64,000 nt of DNA from positions 100,235-164,234 of the forward strand of contig NZ_JACYHF010000013.1 of NCBI RefSeq assembly GCF_016482685.1, written 5' to 3'. Below, piece after piece: positions 52,249 through 60,827 of this stretch; the stretch's first letter is position 1; every line of letters starts with the position of its first letter. The translations under genes and the position numbers were made by a program. The stretch is from Streptomyces sp. DSM 110735. GTDB lineage: Bacteria; Actinomycetota; Actinomycetes; Streptomycetales; Streptomycetaceae. The notes under the pieces were generated by a model. That model searched no databases. It saw only the letters and a program-made list of their open reading frames with translations, and was not told the origin of the DNA.

Positions 52249-53735
52249 GACAGGGCAGCACGGTCGACGGGGTGCTGCGGCGCAGCGCCCGGCGCGTCCC
52301 GGCGCGCGTCGCGCTGGAGTACGGCGAACGGACCTGGACGTACGCGGAACTCGACGACGCCGTCTCCCGCGCCGCCGCGCTGCTGCTCGCCGAGGGACTC
52401 GTCCCCGGCGACCGGGTGGCCGCCTACGGTCACAACTCCGACGCCTACCTGATCGCCTTCCTCGCCTGCGCCCGCGCGGGCCTGGTGCACGTCCCCGTCA
52501 ACCAGCACCTGACCGGCGACGACCTCGCCTACCTCCTCGGCCAGTCGGGCAGCGCGCTGGTGCTCACCGACCCGAAGCTGGCCGCCCAACTCCCGCCGGA
52601 CGTACGGCGGATGCCCCTGCGTGACGCCGACGACTCCCTGCTCGCCCGGCTGCCCGGCACCGAGCCGTACGACGGACCCGAGCCGCGCACCGAGGACCTG
52701 GTGCAGTTGCTCTACACCTCCGGGACCACCGCGCTGCCCAAGGGCGCGATGATGACCCACCGGGCGCTGGTCCACGAGTACCTGAGCGCGATCACCGCCC
52801 TCGACCTGAGCGCCGGTGACCTGCCCGTGCACGCGCTGCCGCTCTACCACTCGGCGCAGATGCACGTCTTCCTGCTGCCCTACCTCGCGGTCGGCGCGAG
52901 CAGCATCCTCCTCGACGCGCCCGACGGCGACCGTCTCTTCGACCTGATCGAGGAGGGTCGCGCCGACAGCCTCTTCGCCCCGCCCACCGTGTGGATCGCG
53001 CTGACCAACCGCCCCGACTTCGCCGACCGCGACCTCACCGGTCTGCGCAAGGCGTACTACGGCGCCTCGATCATGCCGGTGCCCGTCCTGGAGCGGCTGC
53101 GCGAGCGGCTGCCGAAGCTCGCCCTCTACAACTGCTTCGGGCAGAGCGAGATCGGTCCGCTCGCCACCGTGCTGGCACCCACCGAGCACAAGGGCAGGCT
53201 CGACTCCTGCGGCCGGACCGTGCTGTTCGTGGACGCCCGGGTGGTGGACGAGAACGGCGAGGACGTGCCCGACGGGACGCCCGGCGAGATCGTCTACCGC
53301 TCCCCACAGCTCTGCGAGGGCTACTGGGACAAGCCCGAGGAGACCGCCGCCGCCTTCCGTGACGGCTGGTTCCACTCCGGGGACCTCGCGGTCCGCGACG
53401 CGCACGGCTACTTCACGATCGTCGACCGGGTGAAGGACGTCATCAACTCCGGCGGTGTCCTGGTCGCCTCCCGCCAGGTCGAGGACGCGCTCTACACCCA
53501 CGAGGGTGTCGCCGAAGCCGCCGTGATCGGGCTGCCGGACGAACGCTGGATCGAGGCGGTCACGGCCGTCGTCGTCCCGCGCGGCGAGGTCACCGAGGAG
53601 CAGCTCGTCGCCCATGTCCGCGAGACACTGCCCGCGTTCAAGGCGCCCAAGCGGGTCCTCTTCGTCACCGAGCTGCCCCGCAACGCCAGCGGGAAGATCC
53701 TCAAGCGGGAGCTGCGGGACAGGTTCGGCGACTGA
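52239..53735 (+). CDS. acyl-CoA synthetase / AMP-dependent ligase
   Basis: 498 residues. An ANL-superfamily enzyme with QLLYTSGTTALPKGAMMTHR (P-loop), YNCFGQSEIGP, GWFHSGDLAVRD, DRVKDVINSGGVLV and PRNASGKILKRELR (catalytic Lys). It activates a carboxylic acid as acyl-AMP and transfers it to CoA; the size and motifs fit a fatty- or short-chain acyl-CoA synthetase. The ATG at 52239 has AGGGG upstream, placed there by the 17-bp duplication. It converges with paaK. Confidence 0.93.
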   Translation: MTQGQGSTVDGVLRRSARRVPARVALEYGERTWTYAELDDAVSRAAALLLAEGLVPGDRVAAYGHNSDAYLIAFLACARAGLVHVPVNQHLTGDDLAYLLGQSGSALVLTDPKLAAQLPPDVRRMPLRDADDSLLARLPGTEPYDGPEPRTEDLVQLLYTSGTTALPKGAMMTHRALVHEYLSAITALDLSAGDLPVHALPLYHSAQMHVFLLPYLAVGASSILLDAPDGDRLFDLIEEGRADSLFAPPTVWIALTNRPDFADRDLTGLRKAYYGASIMPVPVLERLRERLPKLALYNCFGQSEIGPLATVLAPTEHKGRLDSCGRTVLFVDARVVDENGEDVPDGTPGEIVYRSPQLCEGYWDKPEETAAAFRDGWFHSGDLAVRDAHGYFTIVDRVKDVINSGGVLVASRQVEDALYTHEGVAEAAVIGLPDERWIEAVTAVVVPRGEVTEEQLVAHVRETLPAFKAPKRVLFVTELPRNASGKILKRELRDRFGD

Positions 53736-53766
53736 GCGGCGGTCCGGACCGGGCGACGACCCGGCG

Positions 53767-55062
53767 CTAGCGCGGTCGCAGATCCACGATCCGGCGTATC
53801 TTCCCCACCGACCGCTCCAGGGACTCCGGCTCCACGATCTCCACGGACACCGACACCCCGATGCCGTCCTTCGCCGCGGCGGCGATCGACCGCGCCGCCG
53901 CCTCCCGCACCTCGGGCGTGGCACCCGGCCGGGACTCCGCGCGCACGGTGAGCGCGTCGAGCCGCCCCTCCCGGGTCAGCCGCAACTGGAAGTGCGGCGC
54001 CACACCGGGCGTGCGCAGCACGATCTCCTCGAACTGGGTCGGGAACACATTGACCCCGCGCAGGATCACCATGTCGTCGCTGCGTCCGGTGATCTTCTCC
54101 ATCCGGCGGAACGCCCGCGCCGTGCCCGGCAGCAGCCGGGTCAGATCCCGCGTGCGGTACCGGACGATCGGCATCGCCTCCTTCGTCAGCGAGGTGAACA
54201 CCAGCTCACCCGGCTCGCCCTCCGGCAGCACCTCGCCGGTCACCGGGTCGACGACCTCCGGATAGAAGTGGTCCTCCCACACATGGAGACCGTCCTTGGT
54301 CTCGGCGCACTCCTGGGCCACGCCGGGACCTATCACCTCCGACAGCCCGTAGATGTCGACGGCGTCGATCGCGAACCGCTCCTCGATCTCCCGCCGCATC
54401 TCCTCCGTCCACGGCTCGGCCCCGAAGATCCCGACCCGCAGCGAGGTGCTCCGCGGGTCCACGCCCTGGCGCTCGAACTCGTCCAGGAGCGTCAGCATGT
54501 ACGACGGCGTGACCATGATGACCCGGGGTTCCAGGTCCTGGATCAGCCGCACCTGCCGCGCCGTCATGCCCCCGGATGCGGGCACGACCGTACAGCCGAG
54601 GCGTTCGGCGCCGTAGTGCGCGCCCAGCCCGCCCGTGAACAGCCCGTATCCGTACGCCACATGGACCACGTCGCCGGGGCGCCCGCCCGCCGCGCGGATC
54701 GAGCGGGCCACCAGGTCGGCCCACAGAGAGAGGTCGCCCTCCGTGTAGCCCACGACCGTGGGCAGTCCCGTGGTGCCGCTGGAGGCGTGCAGACGGCGGA
54801 TGCGCTCGCGGGGGACGGCGAACATGCCGTACGGGTAGTTCTCCCGCAGGTCGCTCTTCACGGTGAACGGGAAGCGCGCGAGGTCGGCGAGCGATTGGCA
54901 GTCCTCCGGGTGTATTCCGGCCTTGTCGAAGGACTCCCGGTAGAAGGGTACGTTCTCGTAGGCGTGCCGCAGCGTGGCGCGCAGGCGCTCCAACTGGAGG
55001 GCGCGCAGCTCGTCGAGTCCGAGCCGCTCGCCCGCGTCGAGCAGATCCGCCGTGTCCGTCAT
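53767..55062 (-). CDS. paaK: phenylacetate-CoA ligase
   Basis: 431 residues. The PaaK branch of the ANL superfamily: YENVPFYRESFDKAG, FPFTVKSDLRENYPYGMFAV, LHASSGTTGLPTVVGYT, YGYGLFTGGLGAHYGAERLG, GAEPWTEEMR, DIYGLSEVIGPGV and GRSDDMVILRGVNVFP. It forms phenylacetyl-CoA, the first step of aerobic phenylacetate breakdown. The rest of the paa set is not in the window, so another aryl acid remains possible. The ATG at 55062 has GAGGGGG upstream. Confidence 0.93.
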   Translation of the reverse strand: MTDTADLLDAGERLGLDELRALQLERLRATLRHAYENVPFYRESFDKAGIHPEDCQSLADLARFPFTVKSDLRENYPYGMFAVPRERIRRLHASSGTTGLPTVVGYTEGDLSLWADLVARSIRAAGGRPGDVVHVAYGYGLFTGGLGAHYGAERLGCTVVPASGGMTARQVRLIQDLEPRVIMVTPSYMLTLLDEFERQGVDPRSTSLRVGIFGAEPWTEEMRREIEERFAIDAVDIYGLSEVIGPGVAQECAETKDGLHVWEDHFYPEVVDPVTGEVLPEGEPGELVFTSLTKEAMPIVRYRTRDLTRLLPGTARAFRRMEKITGRSDDMVILRGVNVFPTQFEEIVLRTPGVAPHFQLRLTREGRLDALTVRAESRPGATPEVREAAARSIAAAAKDGIGVSVSVEIVEPESLERSVGKIRRIVDLRPR

Positions 55063-55305
55063 CGGAAAAGGCCCCCTCACGCGCCACGCACATACGCAAT
55101 ACGGACGACCGATCATTCGGTCGTTTCCTTCGAGGCAAGTAATTCAGGCCGACGGTTCCGAGGCAAGAGGCGGGGACCCGGATTTTTCCCAGGGGCGCGC
55201 GCCGACCGGCGCACGCCGTCCGCACGTCCCCCTCACGTGGCCTGTCCGCCGCCCGGACCGGTCGCTAGGCTGACTCGCGGACGACGAACCGGGAGGAGCA
55301 CGGAC

Positions 55306-55554
55306 GTGGCCGAGAGCATCACCCAGCGGCAGCCGCTCGCGGACTGGGACAAGGACAAGCCGGACCTCGACCTCAGCGGAGCGCAGTGGCGCTCCGGCAG
55401 CCGGGGGCTGGGAGACGTCCAGATCGCCTTCGTCGAGGGCTTCGTCGCGATGCGCAACGGCGACCGTACGGAGGCCGCCTCCCTGATCTTCACACCCGCC
55501 GAATGGGGCGCCTTCGTCTCGGGCGCCCGCGCCGGGGAGTTCGACCTGACCTGA
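55306..55554 (+). CDS. DUF397 domain protein
   Basis: 82 residues. The DUF397 pattern is visible though diverged: WRSGSRGLGDVQIAFVEGF, VAMRNGDR, IFTPAEWGAFVSGARAGEFD. The Cys usual in the first block is absent. The GTG has GGAGGAG upstream. There is no XRE regulator beside it here, so its partner is elsewhere. Confidence 0.85.
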   Translation: MAESITQRQPLADWDKDKPDLDLSGAQWRSGSRGLGDVQIAFVEGFVAMRNGDRTEAASLIFTPAEWGAFVSGARAGEFDLT

Positions 55555-55698
55555 GCGTCCCCACCAGGACATCCGGAGCCGAACCGGGGGTGTTCACGCC
55601 CGATTTCCGGACACGCGACCAGGGGCGGCCCGCCGGAGCGGGCTGCTGAGCCAGGCTGGCCCCGACAGGGGAAGGTCGTGTTCCGGAGGTGAGGAACG

Positions 55699-56598
55699 AT
55701 GAGCGCAGCGCCGGTCATCGCGGCGGTGGACGGGTCCGAGGACAGCGTGCGCGCACTGGAGTGGGCGCTGGACGACGCCCGCAGGCGCCAGGCACCGCTG
55801 CGGATCGTGCACGTACGCCAGTACGCCCCCTGGGGCCAGGAGGACGTGCTGGTCGCCGACGCCGCCGAGCAGGACGGCGACCCCGTCCTCGACGAGGTGC
55901 GCACCCTGCTGCGCGACCGCGAGGACGTCCCCGAGACGGAGTACGTGACCGTCGAGGGCGCGCCCGCCGCCGTCCTGCCCGAACTCGGCGCCGACGCCCA
56001 GCTCCTCGTCCTCGGCTCGCGCGGCCGGGGCGGCTTCACCGGACTGCTCCTCGGCTCCAACGGCGTGGCCACCGCCCGCGACGCCCGCTGCCCCGTGGTC
56101 GTCGTGCCCCGCCCCGGCCGCGAGGTCGACGGCGAACCCGCCGAACCCGGTCCCCGCGTCGTCGTCGGCGTGCACGTGGACCACCCCGACGAGGCGTCCC
56201 TCGACTTCGCGTTCACCGCCGCCGCCCTGCGCGACGCGCGCGTCCAGGTGATCGCCGCCTACCCCTGGCCCGTGCAGTCCTGGTCGGCGCCCGGCCAGCT
56301 CGTGCCCCCGGCCGTCGACCAGGCCGCCGTCGAGACCGAGACCCGCGCGCTCGCCGACACCTGCCTCGCGCCCTACCGCGAGCGCCACCCCGGGGTCCGC
56401 ACCGACATCGAGGCGCTGCCCGGAAGCGCCGCCGGACTGCTCGTCGGCGCCTCCGCCGGAGCCGACCTGGTGGTCGTCGGCCGCCACCGGCGCCGCCCGC
56501 TCGCTCCCGCCCCCATGCTCGGCTCGGTCACCCACGCCGTGCTGCTCCACGCGGCGAGCCCCGTCGCCGTCGTACCGCCCGTTCCCACGGACGAGTGA
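55699..56598 (+). CDS. universal stress protein, two Usp domains
   Basis: 299 residues. Domain 1 (about 1-140) has VIAAVDGSEDSVRALEWAL and the ATP loop LVLGSRGRGGFTGLLLGSNG. Domain 2 (about 150-295) has VVVGVHVDHPDEASLDFAF and VVVGRHRRRPLAPAPMLGSV, the latter with a weakened G-x2-G part. Tandem Usp proteins bind ATP and respond to stress or hypoxia. GGAGGTGAGG precedes the ATG. It stands alone. Confidence 0.93.
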   Translation: MSAAPVIAAVDGSEDSVRALEWALDDARRRQAPLRIVHVRQYAPWGQEDVLVADAAEQDGDPVLDEVRTLLRDREDVPETEYVTVEGAPAAVLPELGADAQLLVLGSRGRGGFTGLLLGSNGVATARDARCPVVVVPRPGREVDGEPAEPGPRVVVGVHVDHPDEASLDFAFTAAALRDARVQVIAAYPWPVQSWSAPGQLVPPAVDQAAVETETRALADTCLAPYRERHPGVRTDIEALPGSAAGLLVGASAGADLVVVGRHRRRPLAPAPMLGSVTHAVLLHAASPVAVVPPVPTDE

Positions 56599-56705
56599 CC
56601 CGCGCGGGCGGCGGGCCCGGTCCTTCCGTGTGCCCCGCCGCGCGCGGCCGTTGTCCAGGGGCGCCCGCACGCCGCCGCGCGCTCCCGGGCACGTACCATT
56701 GCCGC

Positions 56706-57203
56706 ATGTCGTTCCTCCGCCGCCGCAGCGCAACCCCCGCCGGCCCCGATTTCGACGTGCTGGCCATGGACCCGGGCGACTGGCCGGGCAACCTCGGCGC
56801 GGGCCTGCTGCCCGCTCCCGACGGCACCTGCCAGGGTGTCTTCCTGCGCTACGACCTGTTCGGCGGGCGCGGCCCCGCCATGATCATCGGTAATCTCCCC
56901 GAGGGCTCCCCGGCCCGGGAGACCGCCGAGGGCGAGATCCCCTTCGAGGTCGCGCAACTGCTGCTCGCGCTGGAGAACGACGAGGAGGTCACCGTCGTCG
57001 GCACCGAGGACACGCCCGTCCTCCAGGGCGACAACCTGCTGATCGTGCGCCGACTCAAGCTCTCCGAGAGCCGTATCTCCTGCGTGCAGTTCGACCGCAG
57101 CGACGGCGTGCTCGTCACCATCGCCGCCTGGGACCGGCCCATCACCGACGACCTGTACGCCCTGCTGAAACCGCTCCCGGCGGAGCTGTTCCAGCAGGGC
57201 TGA
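56706..57203 (+). CDS. conserved actinobacterial protein of unknown function
   Basis: 165 residues. I recognise no named domain. The protein is acidic in the centre (EGEIPFEVAQLLLALENDEE) and contains DVLAMDPGDWPGNLGAGLLP and LIVRRLKLSESRISCVQFDR. There is no signal peptide or membrane helix. The reading frame has clean Streptomyces codon use, with G or C in third positions, which supports it being real. It converges with the amidase gene. Confidence 0.75.
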   Translation: MSFLRRRSATPAGPDFDVLAMDPGDWPGNLGAGLLPAPDGTCQGVFLRYDLFGGRGPAMIIGNLPEGSPARETAEGEIPFEVAQLLLALENDEEVTVVGTEDTPVLQGDNLLIVRRLKLSESRISCVQFDRSDGVLVTIAAWDRPITDDLYALLKPLPAELFQQG

Positions 57204-57212
57204 GGCCCCGCC

Positions 57213-59186
57213 TCAGCGGCGCGCGGCCGCCAGTGTCACATCGGCCGCGCGGACGAACGCCACCCGGTGGCCGTACTGGATCTCGTAGTACAGGTCCTTG
57301 CCGACGACCACCTTGTGGGAGTCCTCGGTGAAGGTGACCGCGTAGTAGTACTCGCCCGGCATCTCGTCACCGACCACGTACTTCTGCCCGGCCGGGATCG
57401 TGTACGGCAGCGACACCACCGACTGCGCGGGGACGCCCGCCGGGTACGCCTCCTTCTCCGGGTACGCCCGGCCGTAGACCGGCACGCTCGCCAGACCGTC
57501 CTTCGGGGTGATCGTGAACCCGGACGCGGGAACCGCCGTCGCGTGCCGCCTCGGGTTCTCGAACCACGCCTTCTGGCCGAGGTACCAGATCGCCGTCCAG
57601 TCGCCCCAGCGGTCCGCGACCGCGTACTGCTGGCCGGTGGAGACGCGTGAGGACAGGTCGTTCACCCCGGTCGTCGGCGCGGTGCCCAGCCCGACGTCCT
57701 TGACCAGCGGGGCGTTCACGTCGTGGTCCGTGTACAGCCGCACCTCGCCGGAGCCGTGCGCCGGGCAGGAGGCGGCAGCCGCGTCGCAGCCCGTGTACAC
57801 CGGCTGGTTGGCGGCGTAGTCCGGCCGGATCGTCACCAGCCCGGAGCGGGCGGTGCCCGTCGCCCTGAACGGGTGGCCCAGCAGGTGGAAGTAGTGCCGC
57901 CAGTCCCAGTACGGACCCGGGTCGGTGTGCATCCCGGGCACCGTCGAGGCGGTCGGACCCGGCACGTTGTCGTGACCGAGGATGTGCTGCCGGTCCAGCG
58001 GGATGCCGTACGTGCGCGACAGATAGCGCACCAGGCGCGCCGAGGAGCGGTACATCGCCTCCGTGTACCAGGCGTCCGGCGCCGTGAGGAAACCCTCGTG
58101 CTCGATGCCGATCGAGCGGGCGTTGACGTCCCAGTTGCCCGCGTGCCAGGCGACGTCCTTCGCCTTCACATGCTGGGCGATCAGTCCATCGGTGGAGCGG
58201 ATCGTGTAGTTCCAGGACACATAGGTGGGGTCCTGGATCAGGTTCATCACCCCGTCCCAGCCGCCCTCGGTGTCATGGATGACGATGTACTTGATCCGCT
58301 GCGAGGCAGGGCGGTCGCCCAGGTCGTGGTTGCCGTAGTCGTTGTCCCCGAACTCCTCGTACGGCGCCGGGACCGACACACAGGACACCGACGCCGGGCA
58401 TTCCACGCCGTCCGTCTTCGGCGTGCGCAGACCGGTCCGCTTGAGCTGGGCGGTGTCGCCGCGCACTCCGGGGGCTGCCTTCAGGGCGACGTGCTGGCCG
58501 GAGTCGGTGGTGCGGGACTCGCCGGTGCGCAGCACGTCGAAGACGTCGTCGGCGTACGCGGCAGCAGTCGCCGAGTCGTCGGCACCGGAGAACCGGGCCA
58601 CCGCGCCGTACCACTCGGCCGGATCGGCGCCCGGCTTCTCGCCGAGCTGCTTCTGCTCGGCGGCGAGCAGCGCGGCGCCCCCGGCGACGTTCGCCGCCGG
58701 GTCGGTACGCAGCCTGGACGCGGACAGACCGGTCAGCTCCGCCGCGCGGCGCAGCGTGGTCAGCCGCGCCGGGATCGCGGAAGCGGGCGGCGTCTCGGCG
58801 CGCGGGTGCAGGGGAGCGCGGGCGCTGTCGCCGCGCGGGTCCTCGGTGCCCTCGGCGTAGTGCTCGGTGGTGGCGAGCGCCGTGCGGGCGTCGGTCAGAT
58901 GCATCGGTCCGTACCCGCCGCTCACGCTGGGGGCACCGGCGTGGGTGTCCCAGCGGGACTGGAGGTAGGAGACGGCGAGCAGCAGGCTCTGCGGCACGTG
59001 GTACTCGGCCGAGGCGTCGGCGAAGGCGCGCTGGAGAGTGCCGTCGGACGGGGCGGGGTCCGCGCCCGTGGACGGGGCGGCGCCGAGCAGCGGCAACAGC
59101 AGGACGGCGCCCGCGAGGGCGCCGGTGGTGCGGTGCAGCCGTCCGCGGCCGGGTGCGGATGTCGGGGCGGTGGCGAATCCTCGCAA
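57213..59186 (-). CDS. secreted N-acetylmuramoyl-L-alanine amidase
   Basis: 657 residues. A signal peptide (GRLHRTTGALAGAVLLLPLL, then GAAPSTGA) is followed by an N-terminal helical lytic-transglycosylase-like region (about 40-215). Next comes a PGRP/Amidase_2 domain (about 285-440): YIVIHDTEGGWDG (zinc His), VKAKDVAWHAGNWDVNARSI, GIEHEG and MHTDPGPYWDWRHY (further zinc ligands). The C-terminal part looks like repeated SH3-type segments. The TTG at 59186 has AGGAGG five bases upstream and gives the best signal peptide. It trims or turns over peptidoglycan outside the cell. Confidence 0.9.
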   Translation of the reverse strand: MRGFATAPTSAPGRGRLHRTTGALAGAVLLLPLLGAAPSTGADPAPSDGTLQRAFADASAEYHVPQSLLLAVSYLQSRWDTHAGAPSVSGGYGPMHLTDARTALATTEHYAEGTEDPRGDSARAPLHPRAETPPASAIPARLTTLRRAAELTGLSASRLRTDPAANVAGGAALLAAEQKQLGEKPGADPAEWYGAVARFSGADDSATAAAYADDVFDVLRTGESRTTDSGQHVALKAAPGVRGDTAQLKRTGLRTPKTDGVECPASVSCVSVPAPYEEFGDNDYGNHDLGDRPASQRIKYIVIHDTEGGWDGVMNLIQDPTYVSWNYTIRSTDGLIAQHVKAKDVAWHAGNWDVNARSIGIEHEGFLTAPDAWYTEAMYRSSARLVRYLSRTYGIPLDRQHILGHDNVPGPTASTVPGMHTDPGPYWDWRHYFHLLGHPFRATGTARSGLVTIRPDYAANQPVYTGCDAAAASCPAHGSGEVRLYTDHDVNAPLVKDVGLGTAPTTGVNDLSSRVSTGQQYAVADRWGDWTAIWYLGQKAWFENPRRHATAVPASGFTITPKDGLASVPVYGRAYPEKEAYPAGVPAQSVVSLPYTIPAGQKYVVGDEMPGEYYYAVTFTEDSHKVVVGKDLYYEIQYGHRVAFVRAADVTLAAARR

Positions 59187-59392
59187 TGCGGCCTCCTGTG
59201 ACGGGCGGGCGTGGCGGGGCGGGCGGCGCCGAGCTGGGTCAGTGGTACCGGCTGGCCGACGATCCGTCAATCATGCCCTCGGAGAGGCGATTTCCCATGT
59301 CACAGATGGGTCCGGCGAGTTTCGCGGTGGTGGGTGGCGGGCCTGCGGGGCGTCAGTGGCGTAGACCAATAGCCGCCCCCGGAAAGGAGAAT

Positions 59393-59425
59393 CCGCGGTG
59401 CGCCGCCGCTCCGGGCGCACCGCGG
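59393..59425 (-). terminator. hairpin terminator behind the phosphotransferase gene
   Basis: A perfect 12-bp stem (CCGCGGTGCGCC at 59393-59404 with 59414-59425) lies just past the stop of the minus-strand gene and is followed on that strand by a T-richer ATTCTCCTTT. Confidence 0.8.
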
Positions 59426-59433
59426 AGTCTGGG

Positions 59434-60570
59434 TCAGCGGGTGCCCACCGCCGCCCGCACCGCCTGCCGGGCCAGGTGGCAGTCGTCGTGCAGGCGCCGC
59501 AGCACCAGCCGCTGCTCCTCCCCGCTCGGCACGCCGCCCGCCCGGGGCGCGGCCGGGGTCGTCTCGTGCATCGAGCGCTGGACGGCCGTCTCGTAGTTCC
59601 GGATCTCCCGGGTCAGCACCAGCATCAGGTTCACCAGGAAGGCGTCGCGCGAGGCGGGACCGCCGAGCTGGGCGATCTGGCTGATGTGCCGCCGCGCGTC
59701 CGGGGCGCTGCCCAGGGCGAGCCACAGGGTGGCCAGGTCGTACCCCGGCAGGTACCAGCCCGCGTGCTCCCAGTCGACAAGCACCGGACCCGCGGGCGAG
59801 AACAGGATGTTCGACAGCAGGGCGTTGCCGTGGCAGAACTGCCCCATGCCCTGACGGCCCGAGGAGTGCGCGATGCCGTGCAGCAGCTTCTGGAGGTCGC
59901 CCAGGTCTCGGTCGGTGAGCAGCCCCAGCTCGTGGTAGCGGTTGATGCGGTCCGCGTAGTCCAGAGGGGCGTCGAAGGTGCCCGCCGGGGGGCGCCAGGC
60001 GTTCAGCCGGCAGATCGCGCCGAGCGCGGTCCGGATGTCCGGGCGGGCTGGGGCGTCCATGGGGTGGCGCTGGAGCGCGGCGACCCGGCCGGGCACGCGC
60101 TCGATCACCAGTGTGCAGTTGTCCGGGTCCGCCGCGATCAGCCTCGGCACCCGCACAGGGGGGCGGTGCCGGACGAACGAGCGGTATGCCGCTATCTCGT
60201 GCCGGACGCGCTCGGCCCACGAGGGCGACAGGTCCAGCAGACACTTCGCCACGGCCGTGGTGCGGCCCGCCGTGCCGACGAGGGTGACGGAGCGGCCGGT
60301 GCGGCGCAGTACCTGCACCGGGGCGAACTCCGGGCAGATGCGGTGCACGGCGTTGATGGCGCCGCGCAGTTGGGCCCCCTGGGGGCCGGACAGGTCCAGT
60401 CTGCCGCTGAGCGGCTGCGCGCCGGGCTGGCCCGGGATGCGCGCGGCGCGGCCCACGACCGGCACGGATGTTCCGGGCCGCGCCGCCGGGTCGAGATACG
60501 GTCCGCCGCCCGCCGGGCGGGGACGCGGTGGCCGGGGCGGAGCGGACACGGAGGACGATGCTGCGTACAT
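59434..60570 (-). CDS. aminoglycoside-phosphotransferase-fold protein
   Basis: 378 residues. The kinase-like fold is shown by AVAKCLLDLSPSWAERVRHE (Lys and Glu region), TLVIERVPG (hinge), QFCHGNALLSNILFS (the catalytic loop, normally HGDxxxxN) and VLVDWEHAGWYLPGYDLATL (the metal-binding DFG-like Asp). The catalytic-loop Asp is Asn here, so activity is in doubt. The substrate is unknown; choline-kinase or small-molecule roles are possible. The ATG at 60570 is a choice without a clear ribosome site. It is divergent from the NsdA-like gene. Confidence 0.8.
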   Translation of the reverse strand: MYAASSSVSAPPRPPRPRPAGGGPYLDPAARPGTSVPVVGRAARIPGQPGAQPLSGRLDLSGPQGAQLRGAINAVHRICPEFAPVQVLRRTGRSVTLVGTAGRTTAVAKCLLDLSPSWAERVRHEIAAYRSFVRHRPPVRVPRLIAADPDNCTLVIERVPGRVAALQRHPMDAPARPDIRTALGAICRLNAWRPPAGTFDAPLDYADRINRYHELGLLTDRDLGDLQKLLHGIAHSSGRQGMGQFCHGNALLSNILFSPAGPVLVDWEHAGWYLPGYDLATLWLALGSAPDARRHISQIAQLGGPASRDAFLVNLMLVLTREIRNYETAVQRSMHETTPAAPRAGGVPSGEEQRLVLRRLHDDCHLARQAVRAAVGTR

Positions 60571-60827
60571 GGGAGATACAGATCCCTTCGTGTGCCTGCG
60601 GTGCCTGTCCTGACAGTCCATGAGCTGTGCTCGCGCCGCCCGGCCCGGTCCCTCGGGAACACCCTGGGGAATGTCCCGGGGTGACCGGGTCGGGGTGGCG
60701 CTTTCCTACCTGACACCCGATGTCCACTGGCACACCATCTGGCGCACCCTGGCGAACCCTGGCGAATAGTCGCCCGGCAACCGGCACGGGGCTACTGTCA
60801 ACTCAGCCGAGAACCTGGGGGCTTGAC

